From assembly GCA_036924285.1 (NCBI GenBank), contig JAYKYS010000025.1, positions 1,356,001-1,420,000 of the forward strand: a DNA stretch of 64,000 bases, written 5' to 3'. Positions 1 to 10,120 of this stretch are shown here, in pieces; position 1 is the stretch's first letter, and each line of letters starts with the position of its first letter. A program made the translations under genes and the position numbers. The DNA is from Asterella californica (Eukaryota > Streptophyta > Marchantiopsida > Marchantiales > Aytoniaceae). The notes under the pieces were generated by a model, which worked only from the letters and a program-made list of their open reading frames with translations, ran no database searches and was not told where the DNA came from.

Positions 1-253
1 AAGATAGGTGTCTTCCGCCGTCTTCCCATCTTCCGCCGTCTTCTCGTCTTCTGAAGACGCAACTGAGAAGACGATCTTTCGAAGACGGTCGTCTTCTGAA
101 GAAGTCAACTTCTTATTACAAACAGCTCTTAAGATCATCTTCCTGTTAAGGAAGACGTAACCTTAAGTAACAACGCTTCTTCAGTTATACAAACAAGTCA
201 TTATTCTTAAAAATTTCAAAAATTCGTGCATCCTGAAATTTGTGGGCACCTCA
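1..253 (-). repeat. Family B LTR, 5' end (cut by window edge)
   Basis: Read on the minus strand, this starts with TG at 253 and runs leftwards out of the window. It aligns along its length with the plus-strand sequence from 6422 and the minus-strand sequence from 58754: shared tgaggtg/tgtggtg start, an A/T-rich stretch, a 'gaagatgatcttaag' motif, then a field of GAAGAC/GTCTTC hexamers. Eight such hexamers lie in the first 96 bases alone. The DNA just right of 253 does not look like a purine tract, so this is more likely the 5' LTR of an element extending left than a 3' LTR. LTR identity is inferred from these three copies. Confidence 0.7.
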
Positions 254-736
254 AAGAGACTTCGGGAGAGGAAGATTGAGCAGCAGTCGTAACTCCCCTC
301 TCCCACTTTAGTGCCTCAGACGAGACCAGGCACTCATCAGAAGACGCTTCTGGTGCGAGAAGATGACTCCAGCGGTACAAAAGACGCATCACCGCCGAGG
401 AAGATGGGGCCTAGGAGTGTGTCTAGGAAGACCGTCTCTTTCCCGATCATTCATTTTGGATCTGAGTCGAACTCTCAAGAGGAGACGCTGAGCACCAGAA
501 CCGCGTAGAAGATAACTTCTGCAACTACAAGGAGTCTTCTGAGGACTCCAGAAGCCGAAGTTTGGATTGACATTGCGACTGCGACTCGAGGAAGCGCAGC
601 GAAGAGAACCGCTCCTGCAGTGGGAAGAGATCTTCCACCCCGGAAGATGAGAAGAGTAGTGTCTTCTCGCGCGCAGAAGCAGAAGATCACAGTGGTGGAA
701 GAGACATCCTTGTCTCTGGAAGATAGGGAAGACACC
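254..736 (+). pseudogene. Family B gag-like remnant (upstream half of element B1)
   Basis: This stretch is rich in GAAGA codons. On the plus strand it reads as a basic, Ser/Arg/Glu-rich, low-complexity protein that is open over 311-508 and, after a stop, continues in the same style to 736. There it is interrupted by the family A insertion at 737. Sequence of the same composition resumes at 3432 and leads into family B pol, so 254-736 plus 3432-6421 are read as one element, B1. No capsid motif, zinc knuckle or protease motif is recognisable, so calling it gag is inference from position and composition. Minus-strand frames over the same DNA are also open but look like shadows. Confidence 0.4.
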
Positions 737-1863
737 TTTCGCGCACCTACCGTCTTGTTGCGCCAACGGAAGCTCTAGCTCAGTAGGTCGCAAACTTTAC
801 ACCGCTAACCTGCAAACACTATCACAAGTTAGCGTCCATGCACCACTTACCTTAGTTCTGTTTGGTCCGGACCGGAGCCGGACCGTCTCCCTAATCATCA
901 AGCTCAGCAATCCTAAGTCCCGACTTAGATCCGCCTAAGTCAGTCCCAAACATGAGCAAGTCACAATATGACTTGGGGCGGACTTCCCATAAAGTCCAGG
1001 GTCCTAAACGGTGCCTCCAGCACACCTAGCGGCCCAACCGCCCGTGATGTCCGTCTGGGTCTAAGCTCCCAAACGGTGGTCTGACCCGCCGACTCGTTCC
1101 CTAGTCTTGCCCCAGCCCTTGCATCGTTCCTAAGTCCAGACATCCAAATCTGGATCGGAACGTGCCTTGGAACCGGCCCAGCTATCACCTCATGCCCCCA
1201 GAGTCCGCCCGCCGAACCCTGGGGTCGGGTGACTCGTCCTGGCCCACCCAGGCATCGAGCCCCCCTCATATATACTTCTGGGGATCGGCGGCCCCACCCT
1301 CCTCTTTGGTCCCTGAAAATTATACCACAACCCGATTGTGGTTCGGCCATAACTTCCAGCTCGGAGGTCAGATCGAGGAGTGTTATATATCACTGGAAAG
1401 CTCTCGACGAGACCTTTCCAATGATACCTCACTCGCCTCGAGATCTTACGTGGAGCTCCGTCCACGACCTAAAACGTCCCTGGAGCTCCAACACTTAGCA
1501 GTTTTTCCGAAAACCTGTGGTCCAGACCCAGGGTCGAACCCTGTGGTTCGTCTGCGTCTCGGACCCACGTCTCGGTCCCACGTCTCGGACCCACGTCTCA
1601 GACCTATGTCTGAGACTCATGTTTCAGCCCGTTCTCAGACTCGCCCCCTTAGGTCAGCGTTCGTCTGGAGCCCTCTTGGGGTAGGCCCTTATGTCCTAAC
1701 CCAAGGTTCCAACCTTGGTTCTGAGAACCACTTAGGGTTCATCTGATCCCGACTTGCCGGTCACGCTGTTAAGTCCTACTCGCAGCGTTCACAACCTAGC
1801 GCAAGTCCGCTAGGGTTCTGTTGTTCGCGTCTGCGCCCGATCTTGAGAATGAGGGGCGCGACA
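737..1863 (-). repeat. Family A LTR (3' LTR of A1)
   Basis: Full-length 1127-bp LTR. In plus-strand reading it starts TTTCGCGC at 737 and ends GCGCGACA at 1863, i.e. TGTCGCGC...GCGCGAAA on the element strand, a near-perfect 8-bp terminal inverted repeat. It is followed at 1864 by the complement of the element's purine tract. A TATA-like tatatata sits on both strands in the middle of the LTR. Open frames across it (for example 1162-1746 plus) are not supported as genes. Confidence 0.92.
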
Positions 1864-2594
1864 TTCACCCCCACTTTGGAGGTTGATGCCCTCATCAACA
1901 ATGATCCTTTAAGTTAACACCAAGTTCAAAATGGGTAGCCAACCCCTTGGCGCCAGAATTGCGTTCTGGTAGCTAACCCGCAACTCCCTTCTTGGCTTGA
2001 GTCTTAAGTTGTCGCTAGAACCCTTAGAAAATTCCAACTAGTCTCGGGAAAAGCCTTACCTTTTTGGCTTACCCTAAACAAAACTAGTTGGCAACTTCTA
2101 AACATTCTACTTAAGACTCTAACTTGCAAACTATAAGTATTCACACCTACTTACGAGGTCCCCCGAAACTCACTTTCCGGTCGCAACCTGATTTGACTTA
2201 GACGCGCGACTAAGTTTACCTCGCAGTTAGAAAACCACAAAGCAAGATCACCCCAAGCCCCAAGACAAGTATGAAAGTTCATACTTGCTTTGCCAACGCT
2301 ACGGCAAACCTAAGTCTTGACATCAAGACTTAGTCTTGATTTAGATGCTTATCCAAACCAGCTCGCTTCCTTTGAGTGTGCTTCGTTCCTCCTCTTGACA
2401 ACATCCTAGGCATCTGATCAGAACTAGTCATAGCCATGCACTACCAATACACTTAGACAATTTTTCAAGAAACAAAATTTTTATTTCCAAACACAAGTAA
2501 AGTACAAAGTCCATCGGCCAAATTCGCCTCAAGTTGCTACTCGTATGGTTCGTCGTTTCTTCACCCCTTGCTGGAAGGAGATGTCCTCATCTTG
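1864..2594 (-). other. Family A 3' noncoding region and polypurine tract
   Basis: About 730 bp between the gag-pol stop and the 3' LTR, with no credible coding frame. The purine tract lies directly against the LTR (complement of the bases from 1864). The same block occurs after the pol stop in every family A copy, so it is a normal part of the element. It contains nested inverted segments around 2310-2340 (aagtcttgacatcaagactt type) that could fold as an RNA hairpin. Confidence 0.85.
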
Positions 2595-3431
2595 TTAACG
2601 CCCTTGTTGTCCTTGCCTCCGTTTGAAGAGGTCTAATACTTCGCTCGCATGTGCGAGATCTTCCTCTGGCACCCAAGTTGCTTCCTTCAAATGGTAACCA
2701 CGCCATTTGACCAAGTACTCCATCCGGTTTGATTTGCGCCGAGATCGCAAAATGGACTCCACCTCATATTCTGCTTCGCCTTGCACGACATCAGGTTGAG
2801 GCCTAAGAACCTGTTTGCGCTCTGGTCGCAAATCATCCTTGAAGTGTTTCTTTAGTAAAGAAACATGGAAAGTCGGATGCAACTGCCACTCGCGAGGAAG
2901 GTCTAAGGTATAGACGTCGTCGTGCGGATTCTTGACAATGACAAAAGGTCCCGCGAACTTTGATGAGAACTTCGCCGATATATCCTTCGGAAGTGTGAAG
3001 TTTTTCGCACTTAACCATACTTCTTCGCCCACTTGAAACTTCACTTGCCGCCGATGTTTGTTTACCTGCTTCGTGTACCGTTGCTGCGCCTTCTCGAGGT
3101 TCTTCTTAACTTGCTCCTCGCGCCGCTGCATTGCCGCCACCAACTCTTCAGCTGATGTTTGCCGTGTTCTTGGTCGTGCCGATGTAGAACTCCCTGCAAG
3201 AGTCAAGTCAAGAGGCCCTTCTGGCTCACGTCCGTAAGCCAGCAAGAAAGGGGATTCGCCGGTTGTCGAATGTTTCGTGGAATTGTAGCAATACTCCGCA
3301 AGACTGAGCCACTCCGCCCAATCGCTTTGGTCCGCGCTCACATAATTCCTCAAGTATTGATTCAGAACCGAGTTAACTCGTTCCGTTTGCCCATCTGTTT
3401 CTGGATGAAAGGCGGTACTAAATTTTAACTT
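2595..3431 (-). pseudogene. Truncated chromovirus pol: integrase C-terminus plus chromodomain
   Basis: The minus-strand frame starts inside the integrase catalytic core ([13 protein letters not shown], the region holding the catalytic Glu), then passes a basic coiled linker, the GPF motif (AGPFVIV) and a chromodomain ending KRRQGQQGR. The chromodomain keeps the aromatic residues expected of a methyl-lysine cage (Tyr of YEVE, Trp of VKW, Tyr of RGY). Everything upstream (Gag, protease, RT, RNase H, most of integrase) is absent. Codons before 3431 in the longer open frame (to 3653) are antisense family B sequence and do not belong to it. It cannot function alone. Confidence 0.9.
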
Positions 3432-6421
3432 CAGAAGATCAGTTAGCTGATCTTCCAGAAGAACGAATCGGACATGGAAGAAGCTCCCAGACCGGATTAT
3501 TTTGGTGCTAGTGAGTACAATCACACTGAAGGAATGGTGAACCCTGATGATCTTCAAGAAATGGAGGTTGCTCCTGAGAAGAAGCTGAAGCTTTCCAAGG
3601 TGATCAAAGACCAGCAGTTGGAAGACTTTAGAGAACTTCTGACAGAGTTCCAAGACTCTTCGCTTGGATCATAGAAGACATGAAAGACATACCTTGAGAA
3701 CTGAGAGAGCATCACATTGACTTGCTGGAAGGTATTGTTCATACACGACAGAGGCAGTATCGACTCAACCTCAAGTACTCGCTTCTGATGAAGGATGAGA
3801 TCGATCAGTACTTGAAGACAAAGGTCATCTTCCCAGTACTTAGTAGTGAGTGAGTAGCTCTTATTGTCATCGTGCCGAAGAAGCAAACAGGTAAGATCCG
3901 AGTGTGTCAAGAGTTCCGAAAGCTGAACTTGGCCATGAAGAAGGATCATCATCCTTTACCCTTCACCGACTCTGTGTTAGACCAAGTAGCAGGACATGAG
4001 TTCTACAGCTTCTTGGATGAGTATTCTGAGTACAACCAAATTGCAATCAGAGAAGAAGACAAGTCGAAGACCACTTTCACTACTGATTGGAGCACGTATG
4101 CGCACAACCAAATGCCGTTTGGTTTATGCAACGCACCCGTCACATTTCAGCGACTAATGATTACCATCTAAGGAGTATCTTTGTACTTTCATGGAGATCT
4201 TCATGGATGATTTTTGTGTGTTTGGATCGAAAGAAGATCATCTGATATTTTTGAGGAAGTGTTTTTTGAAATGTAGAGAGCATCGTTTGACTCTTTCACC
4301 CTACGAAGTGCTTCTTTGGTATGTCAAAAGAGATTTTGCTTGGAAGAGGTATAGAAGTCGACTGTGCTAAGGTGGAAGTTATCATGAAACTTCATCCATC
4401 TGTTAACTTGACTCAGTTGAGAAGCTTCATGGGCAACGTAAGATACTACAGGAGGTTTATTGATAGGTATGCAGAGGTAGCAGGAAGACTTACCAAGTTG
4501 CTGAAGAAAGACAAACCTTATGTCTATTCTTCTGAGCAGCAGGAAGCTTTCGAGAAGATGAAAAGACTTCTGTCAAAATCTCCTGTCCTAAGACCACGTG
4601 ATTGAGAAAGGATCTTTCACATTTATGTGGATGTTTCTGCTTTTGTCATAGGGGTGGTACTGAGCCAGAAAGACGAGAAGAAGAAGGATTATCCCATCTA
4701 CTATGCGGGAAGATAACTCAGCGATGCAGAGAAGAAATACTCAACAACTAAAAGAGAGTGTCTTGACATGATTTACTCCCGTAAGAAGTTTAGGCACTAT
4801 CTTTTAGCTAATCCATTTGTCTTCTATGTGGATCATTTTTCTTTGAAACATCTGGTGAAAAAGCAGATTTGTCTGGTAGGATAGCTAGGTGGATTCTTTT
4901 AGTCCAGGAATTTACTTACACGGTTGAGTACAAGCCTGGAAGACAGCATGTCAATGACTACTTATCCAGATTGGAGACAGAACGTCGAGAAGACGAAGTG
5001 GAAGACGAGTTCTCTGATGAGAAGTTGTTTCAAGTTTCTCCAGAGACGTTATCATCTGAAGGGGGGCGTACAGCCTACTCCTCAGAAGCCGAGACTAAGT
5101 CTTCTGACCCAGTTTACGTGACTTCCACAGAGGAATCGATCTTCAAGGACCTGAGGAAGTTCTTGGAAGACCAACAGTACCTCGAGGGATTGGATGTCGA
5201 GCAGAAGGCTGTCTTCTTATACAAGGCAGACCCCTATGCCATCTTCCAGGGTATCTTGTTTAGGAAGGGACATGACGAGAAGCTGAGGAGATTCCTTGAG
5301 CCTTCAGAGATTAAGTCAGTGATCACGGGTCTTCACTACGAAGATGCTGGGGGTCACTATGGACTGAAGACGACAGTGAAGAAGACGTTGGACGCCGGCT
5401 ACTAGTGACCAACCATGTACAGAGATACTTTTCCAGAGATCAGAAGATGTGATGCATGCCAGAGGATGAGAAGACCGACAGCTACTATTAAGTGATCTCT
5501 TACTCTCATTTTACCTCTCGCTCCTTTTGAAAAGTGAGGAATCGACTTTGTTGGACCAATCGCCCCGGTAGCTAGAAGAACACGAGCACCGTACATCCTG
5601 ATAGTTACAGATTACGCCACGAAGATGATAGAGGACGAAGCCACAAGGAAGAACGACGCTGCAGTGGTGGTCAAGTTTTTTTTGTACAACATCATCATCC
5701 GATACGGATGCCCGTTAGAACTAGTGTTAGATAGAGACACTATTTTCTAAATGAGACTATTTCCTTCCTGACCCAGTGCTTCAAGATCAAGCATCAGAAG
5801 ATGACACCGTACAACTCGAAAGCTAATGGCTTGACAGAGAAGTCGAATGATCTTTTTTGTAATATTTTGAATAAGATAACTGTTAACCACGCATATGATT
5901 GAGACACGAAGCTGCCATCTGTGTTGTGGGCTTTTATGATTTCACCTAAGATCACCACCCAGAAGACACCCTTCTACCTAACTTACGAGATGACACACGT
6001 TGTTCCCATCGAGTTAGAGGTCCCTACTTATAGGTTAGTTGTTACCGAACGCATGAAAGAAGAGGAAAGTTAGGAGTAACGTCTTCTGAACTTTGTGGAG
6101 TTCGAAGAAGACAGGAATGCAACTTTGGAGAAGACTTACAAGGTACAAGCACAACGCAAGGTTAACTATGATAGCAAGCTGAAGAAGGTGACTGTTAAGG
6201 ATAGAGACTTGGTTCTTCTATACGACAACATGCATATGAAATTCTCTAGGAAGCTTCATCTTCGCTGGATGGGTCCTTACCGAGTCTTAGAGGTCTTCTA
6301 CTGGAAGAGCTAGATGGTACTTTGATGACCACTCGTGTTTATATGTGACGTGTCAAGAAATATTAGACGTGAACAGAAGCTCTGATGTTTGCGGGGACTC
6401 AAACATGTGAGGGTGGGCGTA
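3432..6421 (+). pseudogene. Family B pol: RT, RNase H, integrase (decayed)
   Basis: A gypsy-type pol read across several frames with many stops. A pre-RT segment at 3474-3674 is followed by RT at about 3720-4350. There VPKK and RVCQEFRKLN lead to MPFGLCNAP (near 4110) and an FMDD box (near 4202) in place of YxDD. RNase H lies at about 4440-4990 (RYYRRFID, then HIYVDVSAF, then a PGRQHVNDYLSR tail). Integrase covers about 5150-6320: a zinc-binding-like CDACQRMR near 5451, a core region, then a GPYRVLEVF motif near 6270. No chromodomain follows. The RT spacing resembles non-chromovirus plant gypsy elements (Athila/Tat type), but this is not proven. It differs strongly from family A. Confidence 0.8.
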
Positions 6422-7640
6422 TGTGGTGTCCATAATTTACAAGATTGGAGATTTTTTGAAAATTTTAAAATTAATAACTTATCTATGTAACTGAAGTAGC
6501 CTTATTACTAAAGATTACACCTTGCTTAGAGAGAAGATGATCTTAAGATCTTTTCGTAAGAAGAAGTCGACTTCTACAGAAGACGGAAGACGGACATCTT
6601 CTGAGAAGACGTCTTCTCGATCGTGTCTTCCAGAAGACGGAAGATAGAAGACAGAAGACGGACATCTTCCGGAAAGACAGTGATCGCGACTGCATGGATA
6701 CGAACCACGCGTCACATAAGCAAGGGGTAGGTAATTTAGGATAACTCAGAGCATTATCTAAATCATGTAGGAAAGATACGGGTTGAAGGCGCACTATCAC
6801 AAAATTGTTTACTGCTTCTCGCATTGGAAGATTGACTGGGCATTAGGACCGATTGCACCTTGGGAATCAAAGTAGCATTGGAAGCGAGAAGGATCAAAAT
6901 TGAGAGCACGTAGGATCGAATTGGAGCAAGAGAGAAAGCGAGGCCGTTTTCCAGCCAGGAAGCGCACATTCGAGCTAAGAGTGTAAGGCATCTCTAAGGA
7001 TTTCAAGAAGCAGACATCGATCGATTAAGCTTCGGTGCAGTAGCAAGATCGATTGCAGCAGCAGAGAGGCGCAATTCAAGATTAACGACAAAAGCAGGAT
7101 CGTGGTGACACATTGGAGGTGGAATTAAAGACCGGAAGCGCGCGGAAGACTAACGGTGCAACAGAAGTAGTCTTGAGGTCCTTCCCGTGTTCTTTCTCTT
7201 TTCTCACCGCTTCTCACCTCTGATTTGATGTCCCTCTCGCTTCTTAGCTCGTTTGCAGGAAGCCCATCGATCGATTTCCTTATCTTGAAATTTCCTTTGT
7301 GAAAATTGGGTACGAAAGCGCTGGTCAATTTTTGACAACCATCTTCCCACTTCTTCCAAAGTTGGAATCGAGCTTCTTCATCTCCCATTCTCAAATTTGA
7401 TCACCTTACTATCGATTTCTCTACCCTATCACACCTTTGTTCCTGAATCTTTGGACAGAAGACGTTTCTGAAGATCAGAACATCTTCGGAAGACGCTTCT
7501 GAATGTCTGAACGTCTTCGGAATATAACTGTTTGCAATTCGTATTAAGATTGGATTGGATTGAGTTTTGTGTTGAGAGAAGCTTGGTACGAATCCTGAGT
7601 GAACTGGTGAGTTGATTGTTGTTTCGAGAAGCTAGAAATT
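6422..7640 (+). repeat. Family B LTR and leader (3' end uncertain)
   Basis: Starts tgtggtgtcc at 6422 right after a purine-rich stretch (gagggtgggcg), as expected for the 3' LTR of B1. It is alignable with the minus-strand sequences from 253 and from 58754. It contains the GAAGAC cluster (6580-6665), then sequence homologous to roughly 56350-58500 of the minus copy. I could not locate the LTR end or a convincing primer-binding site, so the right boundary is approximate. Homology with the 55-58 kb copy continues without a break into the leader (7640-8412) and the next ORF. Confidence 0.6.
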
Positions 7641-8412
7641 GAGAACCATGCTTGTGCCTCTCAATCTTCCCGCCTTCTCAAATCCACATCTTCCTAGAGA
7701 GACTAGAAGGTTGGAACGGCTGGCAGAATGCACGAGAAGACGTGAGGATCTTTTACGGGTCTCTTCTGTCTGACCCATAGCAGCCTATTCTTTCTTCTTC
7801 CCGAACTTAGAAGAGAGTTGTGAGAAGTCTTGCTGACAGAATTTGGAGAGAATGGTCGAGGGTCATGTCTTCTCGTCATGCAGCAAGCGTGTATGAGAGA
7901 TAAGGAGTAGGAAGAACAAAGTATGAACGTTCCGTGTCTGTTATGAGGCTAGATTGCGTGTCGGAAGTCGAAAACAGATGAGATCAGCGATGAGAAGCTT
8001 GATTGCGGAAAGTCTTCTGAGTACGTCAATTAATCAGAAGCTATCTCGGGAGTCTTCTTGGAGGCCAATGTCACCGCAGGAGTCCGCAACCCTCTTCTGA
8101 ACTTTTCGTATACTCTGCTTCTCACGTATCTTGTATCTTCTGTTATGAAGTAGGATGAAATGCAAGATGAGTTGTCTTCTTGGGAATCCATGCGATGCCT
8201 TGCTTAGTTAGGATTGTTTAGATATAGCTTGGAAGACGAGAGCTACTTAAGAAACACTGTTAGAATCTCGGAAGATGGAATAGCTGTCTTCTGGAAGACT
8301 AGATTCGTCTTCTGAGAGTAGAATCTAGACCGTGAAGACTTGGGAAGGACTAAGCCTTCAACTCACAGCAAGTTACGTGTGGTTTAGTGTAACAGAAGCT
8401 CGAAGTATGTCG
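7641..8412 (+). repeat. Family B leader before the unknown ORF
   Basis: About 770 bp of GAAGAC-rich, non-coding-looking DNA. It aligns closely, with few gaps, to the minus-strand sequence of about 56330-55551. The conserved arrangement in two distant copies shows it is an ordinary part of family B, either inside a very long LTR or in the 5' internal region. No independent gene is visible. Confidence 0.65.
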
Positions 8413-9057
8413 ATGCATCCTCGAGGATTGGTGTTACCCGCCGCAGAATTGACAGAGGTCAAACCCTTCATCAAGGAGTTGGGTCTCGACTTCTTCTTAT
8501 GGGACTGGCACCTTGCGGATCAGGGTCTTCTGGAAGAGGTTTGGGCAGCATTGCCTCCGCGCAACCTTGTACTTGTGAAGGCAGGGGTCGCTCGGAGAAG
8601 ATCATCTTCTTGGATAGTGGAGTGGTGGCGCAGGACTTTTCACGGATCAGAATTTGAGAATCGACGGTACGAGCTCGAGAAGAAGATCTTACCAATGATC
8701 TCTAAGAAGTGGCATGTGTCTGGAAGCACGACTTGCCTCTTCTTTAAAGATAGACAAAGGAGGAATGGGTGGAAGGTAAAAGCTTACCGGGAGCCGCGAA
8801 AGCGTCTTCTGACGAAGCTGTTTCTTCACCTCTTTCCCAAGGAGAAAGCGCAGAAGATGAGATACCTTGGAGATCAAGACGTGGAGTTCTTGGAAGCCGT
8901 ATGGGAGAGACTGTCCGTCAATTGTGGCACCTTCTTCTACGTTTACATCCAGACAGAGTTGGTGTACTTGAGCACTCTAGCAAGAGGGCACCTCACCTCG
9001 TTCTTCTGCTATCTGTACGTTGTCATGTTGTACATGGGTCTGTACAGTGAAAACTAG
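8413..9057 (+). CDS. Conserved unknown ORF of family B
   Basis: A 214-codon frame that I do not recognise. The open frame extends upstream without an ATG before 8407, but homology with the 55142-55550 minus copy (same reading frame) begins at the ATG at 8413 (MHPRGLVLP versus MHPRDLVLS), so I place the start there. The protein is Trp-rich and basic in the middle: KPFIKELGLDFF, then a DQGLLEEVW motif, VEWWRRTFH, and KKWHVSGSTTCLFFKDR. It ends in a hydrophobic stretch (about residues 180-210) that could span a membrane. No zinc knuckle, DTG, YxDD or DDE motif is present. Position just downstream of a family B LTR suggests an accessory or Gag-like protein of the element; a captured host exon is the alternative. 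This copy has no internal stop, the other has at least one. Confidence 0.5.
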   Translation: MHPRGLVLPAAELTEVKPFIKELGLDFFLWDWHLADQGLLEEVWAALPPRNLVLVKAGVARRRSSSWIVEWWRRTFHGSEFENRRYELEKKILPMISKKWHVSGSTTCLFFKDRQRRNGWKVKAYREPRKRLLTKLFLHLFPKEKAQKMRYLGDQDVEFLEAVWERLSVNCGTFFYVYIQTELVYLSTLARGHLTSFFCYLYVVMLYMGLYSEN

Positions 9058-9527
9058 TTGCAAAGAGATCTTTTCTTTGTTGTGTAAAAGAAGCTGCCCT
9101 GTAGCTTATCAAGCTGGGCAGGAGCTAAGCTGGGGTGGTGCTTGACAAGCTGCCCCTTAGCTTGAGTTGGAATATCACCCTAAAGGAGTCGAAAGACACC
9201 AGAATGCAGAGCTCGACGAGGAGAGCGACTTCGTGCTTCCAGTTTTGACAGAAAGTGCTTTAAGTAATAGTTAGCACGTGTTTTAAACTGAGAAATGTGC
9301 GAAAGAGAGAAATCTGTCGATTCTGACTCGTGACTCGAACTCAGAATCTGATTGCGTAGGTGTGTAGGTGTTCACAAGTACTATAGTTTTGACTCTTTAC
9401 TCATTTAAAACGGAGTTGTATAGAGAAGTAAGCGTAGAGAAAGCTAGTAAAGACTTTACAGGAAGATTTCCTTAGTAAAGCATATGTACAAACTGTAAAA
9501 GCTTTTTGAACGTAACCAAAGGCCATC
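9058..9527. other. Non-coding stretch after the family B ORF
   Basis: No credible ORF. At 9090-9165 it carries several short direct and inverted AAGCTGCCC/AGCTT motifs, similar in vocabulary to the 37-bp repeats at 10024-10120. The rest is featureless AT-moderate DNA. Confidence 0.4.
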
Positions 9528-9866
9528 CCAGTGATAGGGCGCCTGCCTAGGAGGGAAGTGGTCTCAAGATCAATCCCTCTTGGTCTCTGGTTCTTATTCT
9601 GGCATGTTGGCCTCCCGGAAGGGAGTCTATGTTGGATATGCAGCCACGTCCTGCATATCTAGGGGCGGGAGACCGGTATCTCCCTTAATCGTGGGCTTCC
9701 TGACCTAAACCTCCGCATGCCATCCTGAATATACTATGGGAGATACCTGGTGCGCATATGGGGGGCTGTAAGCCATGTGAGGCAGCCTCATAAGTGTTAG
9801 GACTTTGGTCTACATTGGATGGCTTGTAGTATATTCAAGATGGCATCAAGATGGTATCAAGAGCAC
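9528..9866 (+). mobile_element. tRNA-like SINE candidate
   Basis: The first 60 bp resemble a degenerate tRNA gene. AGTGATAGGGCGCCTGCC (from about 9539) matches a pol III A box and D-arm pattern (compare AGTGGTAGAGCGC), and GTGGTCTCAAGATCAATCCC (about 9567-9588) matches the B box and T-arm pattern. A non-tRNA body with several inverted segments follows (cctcccggaaggga; ggatatgcag...ctgcatatc). The body ends near 9866 in a tggtatcaagagc phrase that resembles a retroelement primer-binding site, so an LTR fragment is an alternative reading. No poly(A) tail or target duplication was identified. Confidence 0.35.
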
Positions 9867-10023
9867 AGGAAGCTTTTGTTAATTTGTTAAATAACCATCG
9901 AGTCGGCTTGCGATGGAGAATGAGGCTATGGGAGTCTTTATTAGTGAAAAGGTAGAGTTTGTGGAGACAACTGTGAAACTTATATTAAAAAGGGGCCAAA
10001 GTTGTAAATAAAGCTTTGTACGC

Positions 10024-10120
10024 ATAAGGACAGCAAGGGGGCAGCTTAAGCTAGGGCCTTGCTTCTGATAAGTGACTGCTCTTATAAGGACAGCAGGGGG
10101 GCAGCTTAAGCAGGGGCCTT
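10024..10120 (+). repeat. Two copies of a 37-bp direct repeat
   Basis: Copies at 10024-10060 and 10084-10120, both starting ataaggacagca and containing ggggcagcttaag then gggcctt, with only a few mismatches and a 60-bp period. They may be regulatory repeats in the U3 of an unrecognised LTR, since an AATAAA-like signal (aataaag) follows near 10371. Nothing coding is present here. Confidence 0.6.

Larger units (their letters stand above)
737..3431 (-). mobile_element. A1: 5'-truncated family A chromovirus copy inserted in B1
   Basis: On the minus strand this holds the last quarter of pol (3431-2595), the 3' noncoding region with purine tract (2594-1864) and a full 3' LTR (1863-737). It breaks off abruptly at 3431 inside the integrase coding region, where family B sequence takes over. 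No direct repeat is evident at the two ends (left flank ends gacacc, right flank begins cagaag), so it was probably not integrated by normal integrase action. It is almost identical to 34082-36770, including small shared variants, so it seems to be a recent copy of that stretch. Confidence 0.85.

Noticed and set aside
1162..1498. Overlapping plus and minus ORFs inside LTRs (here and in all other LTR copies)
   Set aside because: They lie in non-coding LTR, overlap each other on both strands, and stay open only because copies are nearly identical and GC-rich.
9531..9600. Functional tRNA gene
   Set aside because: A and B boxes are degenerate, no complete cloverleaf can be drawn, and it sits in a longer repeat-like unit.
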